Assembly (NCBI GenBank): GCA_039908525.1
Contig: JAMOAY010000005.1
Coordinates: 1 to 64,000, forward strand
Source of the DNA: Magnetaquicoccus sp039908525
GTDB taxonomy: Bacteria > Pseudomonadota > Magnetococcia > Magnetococcales > Magnetaquicoccaceae
Length of the DNA: 64,000 bases
Direction of reading: 5' to 3'
Shown here: piece after piece, positions 42,972 to 52,505 of the stretch
Layout of the letters: each line of letters starts with the position of its first letter
Numbering within the stretch: position 1 is the first letter of the stretch
The notes under the pieces: model-generated
What the model saw: the letters and a program-made list of their open reading frames with translations, nothing else
Database searches by the model: none
Told to the model about the DNA's origin: nothing
Position numbers and translations under genes: made by a program

Positions 42972-43514
42972 ATGATGAACCTACTGGATGTGCTCTTCTT
43001 GATTGTGCTGGGGATATCTGGCATACTGGCCGTCTTGCGCGGTTTCCTGCGCGAGGTGCTGGGACTGATGGGGTGGGCCTTGGCCTTTGTGGTGGCCTCG
43101 CGCTTTTTTGGCGATCTGGCGGTCATCCTGGGCTCCTGGATCCATCAGGCCTATCTGGTCAAACCGATCGCTTTTTTCCTGATTTTTGTCGCCACCCTGC
43201 TGGTGGCCGGTCTGTTCGCCCAGTGGCTGCAACGGAAGGTCGATCAGGCCGGCATGTCGGCGGCCGACCGTTTCATGGGGCTTTGTTTCGGACTGGCACG
43301 GGGGGTGCTGGTCCTTCTGATCGGCTTTATCCTGTTTAAAAATTTTTACCAGGGGGAACAGCCGGTAGCCCTGCTCTCCGAGTCGGTGCTCTCCCCCCAT
43401 CTGGCCAAGGCCGCCGACTGGGTCTCGCAACAGCTCTCCTCCGACTGGGTTTTGTCCCACACGGCCGGTGCCCAGTCCGAGCTTGGCCGGATGTTCCGCC
43501 CCACCCACCCCTGA
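42972..43514 (+). CDS. cvpA: CvpA family membrane protein
   Basis: The 180-residue protein has four predicted membrane helices and the family start LLDVLFLIVLGISGILAVLRG followed by REVLGLMGWALAF. The GLCFGLARGVLVLL helix near residue 110 is also typical. CvpA was named for colicin V production and has been linked to envelope stress; the exact role is unsettled. ATG codons at 42972 and 42975 are both possible. purF follows after 15 bp, the conserved cvpA-purF order. Confidence 0.93.
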   Translation: MMNLLDVLFLIVLGISGILAVLRGFLREVLGLMGWALAFVVASRFFGDLAVILGSWIHQAYLVKPIAFFLIFVATLLVAGLFAQWLQRKVDQAGMSAADRFMGLCFGLARGVLVLLIGFILFKNFYQGEQPVALLSESVLSPHLAKAADWVSQQLSSDWVLSHTAGAQSELGRMFRPTHP

Positions 43515-43529
43515 ACGGGAAACCCGCCC

Positions 43530-44960
43530 TTGACTCTGCTTGTGGACGAACATTTTCATGACGCCTGCGGCATTTTTGGTGTTTTCAACCATGCCGAAGC
43601 GGCCAATCTGGTCTATCTGGGGCTCTACGCCCTGCAACATCGGGGTCAGGAGTCGGCGGGCATCGTCTCGGTCGATGAACGGATCTTCCACTGCAACCGG
43701 GGCCGGGGGCTGGTGGCGGATGTATTCAAACGTCAAGACCTTGACCAGCTGACCGGGCGACAGGCGATTGGCCATGTGCGCTACTCCACCGCAGGGGGCA
43801 GCTCCAGCGTGCGCAACATCCAGCCTCTGGTGGTTGATACCGCCCAGGGGGGGATGGCGGTGGCCCACAACGGCAATCTGGTCAACGGCGTGGAGATGCG
43901 CCGTGAGTTGGAGCGACAGGGCTCCATTTTTCAATCCACCATGGACACGGAGGTGGTGGTCCATCTGACGGCCCGCTCACGCCGCAAAAGCCTGCCGGAA
44001 CGGTTGGTGGAGGCGCTGCATCAGGTCAGTGGCGCCTATGCGCTGCTGGCCATGGGTGAGGATTGCATCATCGGCGTGCGGGATCCCGATGGCATGCGGC
44101 CCCTGGTGTTGGGCAAATGGCCCAACCGGGAGAGTTATGTGCTCTCTTCGGAAACCTGTGCCCTCAGCCTGGTGGAGGCGCAGTTTGTGCGCGACATCCG
44201 GCCGGGGGAGGTGGTGGTGATCAGCGCCAAGGGGGTGGACTCCTTTTTCCCCTTTCCGCGGCGGGAGAGCCAGCATATGTGCATCTTCGAGTACATCTAT
44301 TTCGCCCGACCGGACTCCACCATCGATGGGATCAATGTCTACGAATCCCGCAAGCGGATCGGCGCCCGACTGGCCAAGGAGCACCCGGTGGATGCCGATC
44401 TGGTGGTGCCGGTACCGGACTCCGGGGTGCCGGCGGCCTTGGGCTTCTCCCAGGCCTCCGGCATTCCCTTCGAACTGGGCATTACCCGCAACCATTATGT
44501 GGGGCGCACCTTTATCGAGCCGCAACAGGCCATCCGCCATTTTGGGGTCAAGATCAAACTCAACACCAACGCCCAGATCCTGGAGGGCAAGCGGGTGGTG
44601 CTGGTCGACGACTCCCTGGTGCGGGGCACCACCAGCCGCAAGATTGTCAAGATGGTGCGGGCGGCCGGGGCCCGCGAGGTGCACATGCGCATCTCCTCCC
44701 CACCCACCACCCACCCCTGTTATTACGGCATCGACACCCCGACCCGTCGGGAGCTGTTGGCCTCCAGCCATACCATCGAGGAGATGCGGGACTATATCAC
44801 CGCCGACTCCCTCGGCTTCCTCTCCCTGAAGGGGTTGTACAAGGCGGTCAACAACAGCCACTGTGAGGGGTTCTGTGACGCCTGTTTCTCCGGAAACTAT
44901 CCCATTCCCTTCCCCAAACACGAAGAAGAGCCCCAGTTGACCCTTTTGCAGGAGATTTGA
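43530..44960 (+). CDS. purF: amidophosphoribosyltransferase, Fe-S type
   Basis: PurF makes 5-phosphoribosylamine, the first step of purine synthesis. The 476-residue protein has a 12-residue propeptide before the nucleophile Cys13 (HDACGIFGVF), the glutaminase motifs (YALQHRGQESAGI, HVRYSTAG, AHNGNLVN) and the PRPP loop VVLVDDSLVRGTTS. Propeptide and cysteines (MCIFEYIYFARPDS, HPCYYGID, CEGFCDACFSGNYP) match the B. subtilis form that carries a 4Fe-4S cluster, unlike the E. coli enzyme. The start is TTG at 43530; no ATG or GTG fits the processed N-terminus. Confidence 0.97.
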   Translation: MTLLVDEHFHDACGIFGVFNHAEAANLVYLGLYALQHRGQESAGIVSVDERIFHCNRGRGLVADVFKRQDLDQLTGRQAIGHVRYSTAGGSSSVRNIQPLVVDTAQGGMAVAHNGNLVNGVEMRRELERQGSIFQSTMDTEVVVHLTARSRRKSLPERLVEALHQVSGAYALLAMGEDCIIGVRDPDGMRPLVLGKWPNRESYVLSSETCALSLVEAQFVRDIRPGEVVVISAKGVDSFFPFPRRESQHMCIFEYIYFARPDSTIDGINVYESRKRIGARLAKEHPVDADLVVPVPDSGVPAALGFSQASGIPFELGITRNHYVGRTFIEPQQAIRHFGVKIKLNTNAQILEGKRVVLVDDSLVRGTTSRKIVKMVRAAGAREVHMRISSPPTTHPCYYGIDTPTRRELLASSHTIEEMRDYITADSLGFLSLKGLYKAVNNSHCEGFCDACFSGNYPIPFPKHEEEPQLTLLQEI

Positions 44961-45064
44961 GCGCCAGGCGAGGGTGGGGAGAGTCCACTGTCGGATAGTT
45001 GCTTGTACGGTGTGGCGTGCTGCGTTACCATGACCACTTTTCAACCCAAAGTGGGAGGATTCCC

Positions 45065-45448
45065 GTGAAACCTGCATGCCGGATGCGCCGCTCTCTGGCG
45101 GGCCTGTTGATACTGTGTGCATCGACCACCGTCTGGGCCGATGAGGTGAGCCATTGGCAATCGGACTTCGGTCGCGTCACCCTCCAGGTGGCGCGGAACG
45201 GCAGCGTGACCGGCCATTATCCCCAATACAGAGGCACCCTGAGTGGTTTTCTGGTCAACGACGAATATTATGATATGCACTGGGTCCAGCCCACCTCGGA
45301 TGTGCGTTGCCGGCGGGCCATGAATGGCAGCCATTATTGGGGGCAGGTGCGCTGGACCATCCTCTCCGGGAACCGGTTGTCCGGCGTGTGGTCTTATTGC
45401 GAGCAGGATCTGGGCAGCGGTGGGCGATGGAACGCCACTCTGGAGTAG
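45065..45448 (+). CDS. small secreted protein, unknown function
   Basis: The GTG at 45065 follows GGGAGGA and starts a signal peptide (MKPACRMRRSLAGLLILCA, ending TTVWADE). The mature 100 or so residues are beta-rich, with SDFGRVTLQVARNGSVTGHY, a YRGTLSGFLVNDEYY strand pair and two cysteines (VRCRRAM, WSYCEQDL). The pattern W-x-S-D-F-G-x-[VM]...G-x-Y...L-x-G...W-S-x-x-C suggests a small lipocalin- or streptavidin-like barrel, but this is a guess. It is alone, between purF and a hairpin cluster. Confidence 0.7.
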   Translation: MKPACRMRRSLAGLLILCASTTVWADEVSHWQSDFGRVTLQVARNGSVTGHYPQYRGTLSGFLVNDEYYDMHWVQPTSDVRCRRAMNGSHYWGQVRWTILSGNRLSGVWSYCEQDLGSGGRWNATLE

Positions 45449-45567
45449 ATCCGGGGCCGTTTTTCTCCATCGTAGGGTCCATGCTGGTCCTGCCGATAAC
45501 ATGTGGGGAACATCCTGGGCGTATCACAGCCGACACGGTGTGCGTCGGGCTGCCGCCCTCCAGGAGT

Positions 45568-45684
45568 GCCCCTGCGGGGCGTTTTGGGCGCGTTGCGCAC
45601 ATTTTCTGCGAAAATGTGCTTTGTGAAAACGCGCCTGATCAGCAGGGCTCCGCCCTGCACCCGCCAGGGGGGTGACCCTCCTGG
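45568..45684. repeat. cluster of extragenic hairpins in the 45449-45746 gap
   Basis: Inverted repeats are GCCCC/GGGGC (45568-45580), GGCGCGTT/AACGCGCC (45587-45635) enclosing the perfect ten-pair GCACATTTTC/GAAAATGTGC (45597-45619), GCAGGGC/GCCCTGC (45642-45658), and CCAGGGGGG/CCCTCCTGG with one mismatch (45664-45684). The last resembles the first hairpin at 15216. No gene is seen in the 298-bp gap. Confidence 0.8.
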
Positions 45685-45746
45685 ACCCGAAATAGATAAC
45701 ATCAAGAAAAACAACACTTTTTTCATCTTTTCCCGAGCCAGGAGCC

Positions 45747-47492
45747 ATGATACAGGCCGATCCGTCTGCCCCCTACCGGGAACTGACCCTGCCGGCCATT
45801 GCCCTGGGCGTGACGGTCGGCATCCTGCTGAATGTGGCCCTGATCTACTCGGCCCTGAAGCTGGGTTTTGCCATCAGCGGCTCGGCCATGGCCGCCCTGA
45901 TCGGCTACGTCGCCCTGCGCGGCCGTTCCTGGCGGGGCACGATCATCGAGAACAACCTCAACCAGACCATCGCCTCCGCCATCATCACCGCCGGTTCGGG
46001 GGTGGTCTTTACCCTGCCTACCCTGTTTTTATTGCAAAGCAGTGGCACCGTGGCGCAATTTTCCCCCTGGCCCCTGCTGGCAGCCGGTATCGGCGGTGCC
46101 TTCCTGGGGATCGTGCTGATCATTCCCCTGCGCAAAAAAATGATCGAAGTGGACAGACTGCGCTTTCCCACCGGCACGGCCGTTGCCACCATCCTGCGCT
46201 CCGGCTCGGCGGGAGCGGCCAAGGTGCGCCTGCTGGCCATCGGTTGTGCCATCGGTGCGGGGTGGAAGGTGTGTATGCTCTCCGGCTGGCTGACCTGGCC
46301 CGGCTGGATCGAAGGGGATGAACTCTCCTTGAGTTTTGGCTTGTTGCCCGCCTGGTTGTCCGTATCGCTCTATCTCTCGCCGATGACCTTTGCCTCCGGG
46401 TTGCTGGCCGGACGGGGCGGGCTCGCTTTCTTTCTGGGCGGGGTGGTCGCCTGGTGGTTGATCGCGCCGCTGGTGGTGGGGGCCGGCTGGACAACACCCG
46501 GATTGTCCGGGAGCGAACAGCTCTCCTTCGTCTACGACAGCGCGCTGCGCCCCCTGGGGATCGGCATGCTGATCGGTGCGGCCATCATGGCCATGCTGCT
46601 CAGCATGCCGATCATCCTGACCGCTCTGCGTGCCCTCTCCCATGCCGTCCCGGCGGGTGGTGCCGCCCGGGGTGCGGGACGCACGGAGCTTTCCGGCTGG
46701 GTGCTGCTGGCGGGGTTGGCGGGGGCCATCCTGCTGCTGTTCCTGGCGGCTTGGACCACGGCGGATGTCCCGTTGTGGCGGGCATTGGCTGCCACGTTGG
46801 TGGGCACCTTCTGGTTGGGCATCGCCGGTTTGATCGTCGCCCAGGCCACGGGCATGACCGATATCTCTCCCATGTCCGGAATGACCCTGGTCTCCGTGGT
46901 GTTGATGATGGCGCTGCTGGATGGTCAGGTGGTGGCGGCCCTCTCCATGGGGATTGCCATCAGTGTGGCCATCGGCCAGAGTGCGGACATGATGCAGGAT
47001 TTAAAGACTGGTTACCTGGTGGGCAGTCGCCCGGCCCAGCAGCAGCTCCTGGAGTTCGCCGTCTCCTGGTTGGGGGTGGTGGTGGCGTTTGGGGTGATGT
47101 ATGCCCTGTGGCGGGGGGGGGTGGGGGGCAGTCACGGTTTTGGTCCGGGCAGTGCTCTGCCCGCTCCCCAGGCCAGCGCCCTGGCCGGGGTGATTGAGGC
47201 GGTGCAAAACCGGCAGATCCCCCTGGACAAGTTCATTCTGGGTGGTCTGGCGGGTTTGATTCTGGAGTGGACCCCGGTGGGGGGATTGGGTATCATGGCG
47301 GGCCTGGCCATGTATCTGCCTTTTTCTGTCACGTTGACCTATGGTTTGGGCTGTCTGACGCAGATCCGGTTGGAGCGTCATCGGGGTTATGCCTTCACGG
47401 AGGAGAAGCTGGTTCCCTGGGCCGCTGGCCTGATCATTGGTGAGGCGTTGGTGGGGGTGGGGGAGGCACTGTTGCGCATGATGGCGGGTTGA
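45747..47492 (+). CDS. OPT family oligopeptide/metal-chelate transporter
   Basis: The 581-residue protein is almost entirely membrane-spanning, with about 14 hydrophobic helices. It has the OPT start YRELTLPAIALGVTVGILL and TIIENNLNQTIASAIITAGSG, then RLRFPTGTAVATILRSG and the QDLKTGYLVGSRPAQQQLLE loop. OPT proteins are proton-coupled importers of peptides or metal chelates. The start follows CCAGGAG. No binding protein or peptidase gene is coupled to it. Confidence 0.93.
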   Translation: MIQADPSAPYRELTLPAIALGVTVGILLNVALIYSALKLGFAISGSAMAALIGYVALRGRSWRGTIIENNLNQTIASAIITAGSGVVFTLPTLFLLQSSGTVAQFSPWPLLAAGIGGAFLGIVLIIPLRKKMIEVDRLRFPTGTAVATILRSGSAGAAKVRLLAIGCAIGAGWKVCMLSGWLTWPGWIEGDELSLSFGLLPAWLSVSLYLSPMTFASGLLAGRGGLAFFLGGVVAWWLIAPLVVGAGWTTPGLSGSEQLSFVYDSALRPLGIGMLIGAAIMAMLLSMPIILTALRALSHAVPAGGAARGAGRTELSGWVLLAGLAGAILLLFLAAWTTADVPLWRALAATLVGTFWLGIAGLIVAQATGMTDISPMSGMTLVSVVLMMALLDGQVVAALSMGIAISVAIGQSADMMQDLKTGYLVGSRPAQQQLLEFAVSWLGVVVAFGVMYALWRGGVGGSHGFGPGSALPAPQASALAGVIEAVQNRQIPLDKFILGGLAGLILEWTPVGGLGIMAGLAMYLPFSVTLTYGLGCLTQIRLERHRGYAFTEEKLVPWAAGLIIGEALVGVGEALLRMMAG

Positions 47493-47521
47493 TTGATTGA
47501 ATATTCATCGGGGGAAATTTC

Positions 47522-48361
47522 ATGAAAAGAAACATGTATCTGTTGTATGGACGTCTCGTCTGTCTTCTGTTGTTGCTTGGATCAACGGCGTGGGCCGAGC
47601 CCATTCGCATCAGCGGAACCGGCGCTGCCATCTCTGCCGTCAGGCAGGTGACAGACGCCTATCGTCGGCATCACCCGGATGTCCAGTTTCAGTTTGTCCT
47701 TCCGCCTGTGGGCAGCAGCGGCGCCATCAAGGCATTGATGGCGCAGAAATTGGATGTGGCGCTCTCTGGCCGTCCCTTGAAGAAGGAGGAAGAGTCGGCA
47801 GGATTGGTGCAGGCGTGGTTGGGTCGTTCCCCGTTCCTCTTTGTTGTCCAGCAAAACGCGCCCGTCACCCGCATCGGCCTATCCGACCTGGCGGAGATGT
47901 ATGCCGGACGGCAAAAGTTCTGGCCGGACGGTTCCCGGGTACGGGTCGTGCTGCGCCCGCTCGCCGATGCGGATACGGCGCTGCTCAAAGCCATCTCTCC
48001 GGCCATGGATGAGGCGATCACCACCGCCCATGCGCAGCGTGCTCCGGGTTCCGCGCTGGCCGACACCGATACGGACCTGGCCGACATGGTCGCCAGGATA
48101 CCGGGTGGACTGGGGTCGGTGGCATTGACACTCATTGTGGCGGAACAGCGTCCCCTCAAGGGGTTGATCCTGGATGGCGCAGAACCGACGGTCGCAGCGC
48201 TGGAGAGCAACCGCTACCCATATGCCAAACCATTGTTTGTCGTCACCAGAACCGATGCCCCCGCCCCTGTCCGCGCCCTGCTGGATTTCTTGCGTTCTGT
48301 GGAAGGGAAAACCCTCCTGTCACAGTTGGGCATTTCCGTCGCACCACAGCCGACACCATGA
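47522..48361 (+). CDS. PstS-like periplasmic solute-binding protein, sensor partner
   Basis: The 279-residue protein has a signal peptide (LVCLLLLLGSTAWA) and then PIRISGTGAAISAVRQVTDAY, PVGSSGAIKALMAQKLDVAL and SGRPLKKEE, the phosphate-binding-protein-like fold of PF12849. It is smaller than PstS and no pst permease is near. Its stop overlaps the start of the hybrid kinase (ATGA), so it probably supplies the sensory input of that kinase rather than transport. Confidence 0.85.
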   Translation: MKRNMYLLYGRLVCLLLLLGSTAWAEPIRISGTGAAISAVRQVTDAYRRHHPDVQFQFVLPPVGSSGAIKALMAQKLDVALSGRPLKKEEESAGLVQAWLGRSPFLFVVQQNAPVTRIGLSDLAEMYAGRQKFWPDGSRVRVVLRPLADADTALLKAISPAMDEAITTAHAQRAPGSALADTDTDLADMVARIPGGLGSVALTLIVAEQRPLKGLILDGAEPTVAALESNRYPYAKPLFVVTRTDAPAPVRALLDFLRSVEGKTLLSQLGISVAPQPTP

Positions 48362-51213
48362 AACAACCGGCTTCCCTGCTGCGTTTGATCGCGATTCATG
48401 CCGCTTTTGTGGCCAGCATGGTGGTGCTGGTACCGCCCATCATCCACCTGTTGTTGGCCTGGGATCATGTCAACAAACAGCTGACAACGGAACTCCGTAT
48501 CCACACCCTTTCCTTGAACAAGTTTATCAGCAACAATCCCACGATCTGGCCTGAGCAGGGCATTCGCCTGAAGGCTGTCCTGGAAGATGCCCACTCCCCG
48601 GGCTCCTCCGTCCGTGTCTTTGCGCTTGCCAACGGGCAAGAGGTTGAGACTGTACAGATGTTGGAGCCACTTCCCTGGCCGCGGTTGACCAACAGGGACA
48701 GCCTGCATGACTACGGTGAAGTTGTCGGTGGCGTGGAGATCGCCTTGTCGTTGTTGCCTGCACTGCTTCCCGTTCTGTTCACCCTGTTGTGCAGCACGGG
48801 TATTGGGTTGGCGGTCTTTTTCCCCCTGCGCCATGTGACGCTGCGGACGGTGCAGCAGGCGACCTCGGCTTTGCATGAGGCCAAGGAGTTGGCCGAAGAG
48901 ACCAGCCGCATCAAATCAGAATTTTTGGCCAACATGAGCCATGAAATCCGCACGCCCATGAATGCGATCATGGGTCTTGCCGATTTGGCTCTGCAGATGG
49001 AGATGGCGCCGAGGTTGCGGGATTACCTGAGCAAAATCGCCAATGCCTCCCACTCTTTGTTGCGTATCATCAACGATATTCTGGACTTTTCCAAAGCGGA
49101 AGCGGGCAAGATCACGCTGGAGTCCACCGATTTTGAGATGGGCCAGATCTGTGGCAACCTGGCGGACCTGTTCCGGGACCAGGCGGGTGAGAAAAATCTG
49201 GAGTTGGTCATGGGCATGGATCCGGCCTGTCCGACAGCCCTGCGGGGGGACTCCCTGCGCCTCGAACAGGTATTGATGAACCTGATCGGCAACGCCATCA
49301 AATTCACGGCGCAGGGATCGATACGTGTCTGGGTAACCACGGAGCGACCCCCCGCCGACACACGGGTTGATGCGGGTTCGCAGCGGCATGATGACCGTGT
49401 GGTCATGGTTTTTACGGTTCAGGACAGTGGAATCGGCATGTCGCAGGAGCAACTCTCCGGGTTGTTTCGCCCTTTCTCCCAGGCGGACAACTCGACGACC
49501 CGTCAATATGGCGGGACCGGTCTGGGGCTCTCCATCTGCAAACATCTGGTTGAAATGATGGGAGGGCGCATTTGGGTGGAGAGTGAGTTGGGCCGTGGCT
49601 CTTTGTTTGGATTTACCGCTTCGTTGATTCAGCGTCCACCATCCGAACAGCTCTGCCTTGTGGCACCCGATCTTCTCGATGCCTTGCCCATCCTGGTGGT
49701 GGATGATAACGCAACCGCCCGGGAGATTCTGGAGCTCACCTTGCGTTCCTTCACGTTTCGGCCTGTGTTGGCGAGCTCCGGCAGTGAAGCCGTGACGGAA
49801 GTCGTGCAGTCGATCGAGACGGGCGCCCCCTACCCACTGGTGTTGTTGGATTATCGGATGCCGGGCATGGATGGCATTGAAACCGCCCAACAGATCGCGA
49901 CCTACTCCTCCCGGCATGCACCCCGTGGGGTGTCACCCAAAATGATTTTGTTGTCCGCCTTTACCCGGGAGGAAGAGCTGTTGCCCCGCGCCCATCAGGC
50001 GGGCATAGAGACGTTTCTCAGCAAACCGGTTACACGCTCCCGTCTGTTTGATACCATCATGGATGTGCTGGGACACAAGGTGGTCCGCTCGTATCAACCC
50101 GTCGACCAGGAGCTTGATCACCGCTTGCTCCTCGACCAGGTAGGGGGTGCTCGGGTACTGTTGGTGGAAGACAACTCCATCAACCAGCAGGTGGCGAGGG
50201 AGATGCTGGAGCAGGTGGGACTGGTGGTGACGGTGGTCGACAATGGATTGGAAGCAACCCACAAGGTGTTGGAATCGCCCTTTGACATGGTGTTCATGGA
50301 CATTCAAATGCCCGTGATGGACGGTTATACGGCGACTCGGCAGATTCGTGGCCATGCCGCTCTTGCACATTTGCCCATCATCGCCATGACGGCCCATGCC
50401 ATGGAGGGAGATCGGCAAAAATCCTTTGATCTGGGCATGAACGGCCATGTGACCAAACCCATTGATCGCAAACAACTGTATGCCGTCTTGTTGCAATGGA
50501 TCAAACCCGGAGATCGTTCCAAACCGGAGGGAGAGCCGCTCCCGGCAGAGGCGCCGACGATGCCGGAGGGTGAACCGGAGGTGCCGTTGGCGTTGCCGGG
50601 GATTGATGTGGCCGCAGGGCTGAAACGATTGGGGGGCAACCACCGCCTGTTCCGTTCGCTTTTGTTGCAATCCGGGCGGGATTTTTCCTCGGTTGTCGAC
50701 AGACTCCGGCAGGCGTTGCAGGGCAAGCGGCAGGATGATGTGCTGGCAGCCAAAAACCTTGTCCACACGCTCAAGGGCGTGGCAGGCAATATATCGGCGC
50801 TCTCTCTGCACAAGGCGGCGATCGCACTGGAACAGGCGGTCACGGCGGATCAGACAGAGAGGTATCCAGAGCTGCTGGATCATCTGGAACGGCTGCTTGT
50901 TCCATTTCTGGAGGGAATCCATGAACTTGAACAGATCAAGGCGCGCGAGCCAATCCCGCCCATGACGGTTGCAGTGGACCCCGTGCGGACCCAGGCGCTG
51001 ATGCTCCAGCTGGCCACTCACCTCCGCAATGGCAATACCGAGGCGGAAAACTGTCTTGCTGTTCTCAAGCCATTCCTGTACGGCATGGCGAACGCCCAGG
51101 AGGTCGCACAGTTGGAGGATGCCATTGATCGGTTCGATTTTCCCGCAGCGCAGACGATCCTGGCCACAATCAATCAGAGCTGGCACAGTGAGCCAATGGA
51201 GGAAGGCGCATGA
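48358..51213 (+). CDS. hybrid histidine kinase with two receivers and HPt
   Basis: The 951-residue protein has membrane segments near 8-35 and 127-157, with about 90 residues outside. Then come HisKA (His195 in MSHEIRTPM), the GHKL ATPase (NLIGNAIKFTA, DSGIGMS, GGTGLGLSICKHLVEMMGG), receiver 1 (Asp498 in LLDYRMPGMDG), receiver 2 (Asp648 in FMDIQMPVMDGY) and a C-terminal HPt domain (His803 in VHTLKGVAG). All phosphorelay residues are present, so it is a complete BarA/ArcB-like relay. The gene overlaps both neighbours by ATGA, indicating a tightly coupled three-gene operon. Confidence 0.94.
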   Translation: MKQPASLLRLIAIHAAFVASMVVLVPPIIHLLLAWDHVNKQLTTELRIHTLSLNKFISNNPTIWPEQGIRLKAVLEDAHSPGSSVRVFALANGQEVETVQMLEPLPWPRLTNRDSLHDYGEVVGGVEIALSLLPALLPVLFTLLCSTGIGLAVFFPLRHVTLRTVQQATSALHEAKELAEETSRIKSEFLANMSHEIRTPMNAIMGLADLALQMEMAPRLRDYLSKIANASHSLLRIINDILDFSKAEAGKITLESTDFEMGQICGNLADLFRDQAGEKNLELVMGMDPACPTALRGDSLRLEQVLMNLIGNAIKFTAQGSIRVWVTTERPPADTRVDAGSQRHDDRVVMVFTVQDSGIGMSQEQLSGLFRPFSQADNSTTRQYGGTGLGLSICKHLVEMMGGRIWVESELGRGSLFGFTASLIQRPPSEQLCLVAPDLLDALPILVVDDNATAREILELTLRSFTFRPVLASSGSEAVTEVVQSIETGAPYPLVLLDYRMPGMDGIETAQQIATYSSRHAPRGVSPKMILLSAFTREEELLPRAHQAGIETFLSKPVTRSRLFDTIMDVLGHKVVRSYQPVDQELDHRLLLDQVGGARVLLVEDNSINQQVAREMLEQVGLVVTVVDNGLEATHKVLESPFDMVFMDIQMPVMDGYTATRQIRGHAALAHLPIIAMTAHAMEGDRQKSFDLGMNGHVTKPIDRKQLYAVLLQWIKPGDRSKPEGEPLPAEAPTMPEGEPEVPLALPGIDVAAGLKRLGGNHRLFRSLLLQSGRDFSSVVDRLRQALQGKRQDDVLAAKNLVHTLKGVAGNISALSLHKAAIALEQAVTADQTERYPELLDHLERLLVPFLEGIHELEQIKAREPIPPMTVAVDPVRTQALMLQLATHLRNGNTEAENCLAVLKPFLYGMANAQEVAQLEDAIDRFDFPAAQTILATINQSWHSEPMEEGA

Positions 51214-52334
51214 GCGGGGCCGTGGAGAGACAGAAGATTTTGATTGTTGACGACATGCCTGCCAATCTGAAGGTGCTGAATGCAATCCTGGTGGAAGAGT
51301 ACAGCGTCTTCGCCACGAGCAACAGCCTCCAGGTATTGGAAAAGGCGCGCAGCAACCGTCCGGACTTGATCCTGTTGGACATCGTCATGCCGGAAATCGA
51401 CGGCTTTGAAGTGTGCAGAAGGCTGAAGGAGGAACAGGAAACAGCGGGTATTCCTGTGATCTTTATCACGGCAATGAGCGGGGAGGAGGATGAGGTCCGG
51501 GGGTTTGCCGCCGGTGCGGTGGATTATATCTCCAAGCCCTTCAAACCGGCTGTGGTTCTGGCCAGAGTCAAAACACATTTAAAGATGCAAGCCATGCAGC
51601 GGGAGTTGATACGGCAGAATGCGGCCTTGCTCGAGGCGGACATGTTGAAGGCGGACATTGAGCGCATCATGCGTCACGATCTGAAATCGCCCATGGCCAG
51701 CATCGTCGGCAGCGCCGACCTGATCTTGACCTCAACCACCTGGTCTCTTGCGCCGGAGTTGCGCGAATTCATGCAGATGATCCATGATTCCGGGCGTAAA
51801 GCCCTGCGCATGATCAGCCTTTCCCTGGACATGTACAAAATGGAACGGGGCACCTATGTGTTGAACCCACAGGCCGTCGATCTCGCCCTGCTCATCGGAA
51901 AACTGATGGCTGATTACAACCGTCAGGCGCAAAAAAAGAGGGTTCGGGTCAACGTACACGTGCATGGCCAACCGATACAGGATGGCGACCATTTTTGGGT
52001 GTGCGGAGAGGAAATTCTTTGTTATTCGATGTTTTCCAACCTGGTCAAGAATGCCTTGGAGGCATCTCCCCACGACAGACCGATCACGCTCCTCCTGGAC
52101 TCCTGTGACGGCATGGCCACGATCGCCATTCATAATTCGGGTGCGGTGCCCGCAGAGATCCGGGAACGATTTTTTGAGAAATATACCACCGCCGGCAAAC
52201 AATACGGAACGGGACTGGGAACCTACTCGGCCCGCATGATGGCAGAGGTGCAACGAGGCAGCATCCGCATGGAGACCTCCGAGGAGAAGGGTACCACGAT
52301 GACTGTGCAACTGCCTGTTTGGTCAGGGCCATGA
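51210..52334 (+). CDS. response regulator with C-terminal histidine-kinase module
   Basis: The 374-residue protein has an N-terminal receiver (ILIVDDMPANL, Asp57 in LLDIVMPEIDG, Lys109 in ISKPF), a coiled linker, a HisKA-like helix with His156 (IMRHDLKSPMASI) and an ATPase domain (FSNLVKNALEAS, KYTTAGKQYGTGLGTYSAR). The N-box and G-box are recognisable. It likely receives phosphate from the hybrid kinase upstream and passes it on or modulates it. There is no DNA-binding domain. Confidence 0.9.
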   Translation: MSGAVERQKILIVDDMPANLKVLNAILVEEYSVFATSNSLQVLEKARSNRPDLILLDIVMPEIDGFEVCRRLKEEQETAGIPVIFITAMSGEEDEVRGFAAGAVDYISKPFKPAVVLARVKTHLKMQAMQRELIRQNAALLEADMLKADIERIMRHDLKSPMASIVGSADLILTSTTWSLAPELREFMQMIHDSGRKALRMISLSLDMYKMERGTYVLNPQAVDLALLIGKLMADYNRQAQKKRVRVNVHVHGQPIQDGDHFWVCGEEILCYSMFSNLVKNALEASPHDRPITLLLDSCDGMATIAIHNSGAVPAEIRERFFEKYTTAGKQYGTGLGTYSARMMAEVQRGSIRMETSEEKGTTMTVQLPVWSGP

Positions 52335-52342
52335 TGGGTTCG

Positions 52343-52385
52343 GGGGGATGATCCCCCTGGTGGTGCCCATGGGCAAAGCCCCTGG
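52343..52385. repeat. extragenic hairpin pair related to 15216-15261
   Basis: GGGGGA-tga-TCCCCC (52343-52357) and CCATGGGC-aaa-GCCCCTGG (52367-52385, one mismatch) follow the kinase operon in the same order and spacing as the pair at 15216-15261. They may serve as its terminator. Confidence 0.75.
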
Positions 52386-52505
52386 GGTGTGGGGCGGAAC
52401 CTCACAGCTTTGTTGTTGACTTTTTATTCTGAGGTGGCACCATACTCTACGGGGGTGTCTGCGCTGACAGTAAATTACGATAATAATTTTTAACCTGGAG
52501 GTCGC

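Noticed and set aside
45503..46321. open frame running through the hairpin cluster into the OPT gene
   Set aside because: It is out of frame with the OPT transporter and translates palindromes; no ribosome-binding site.
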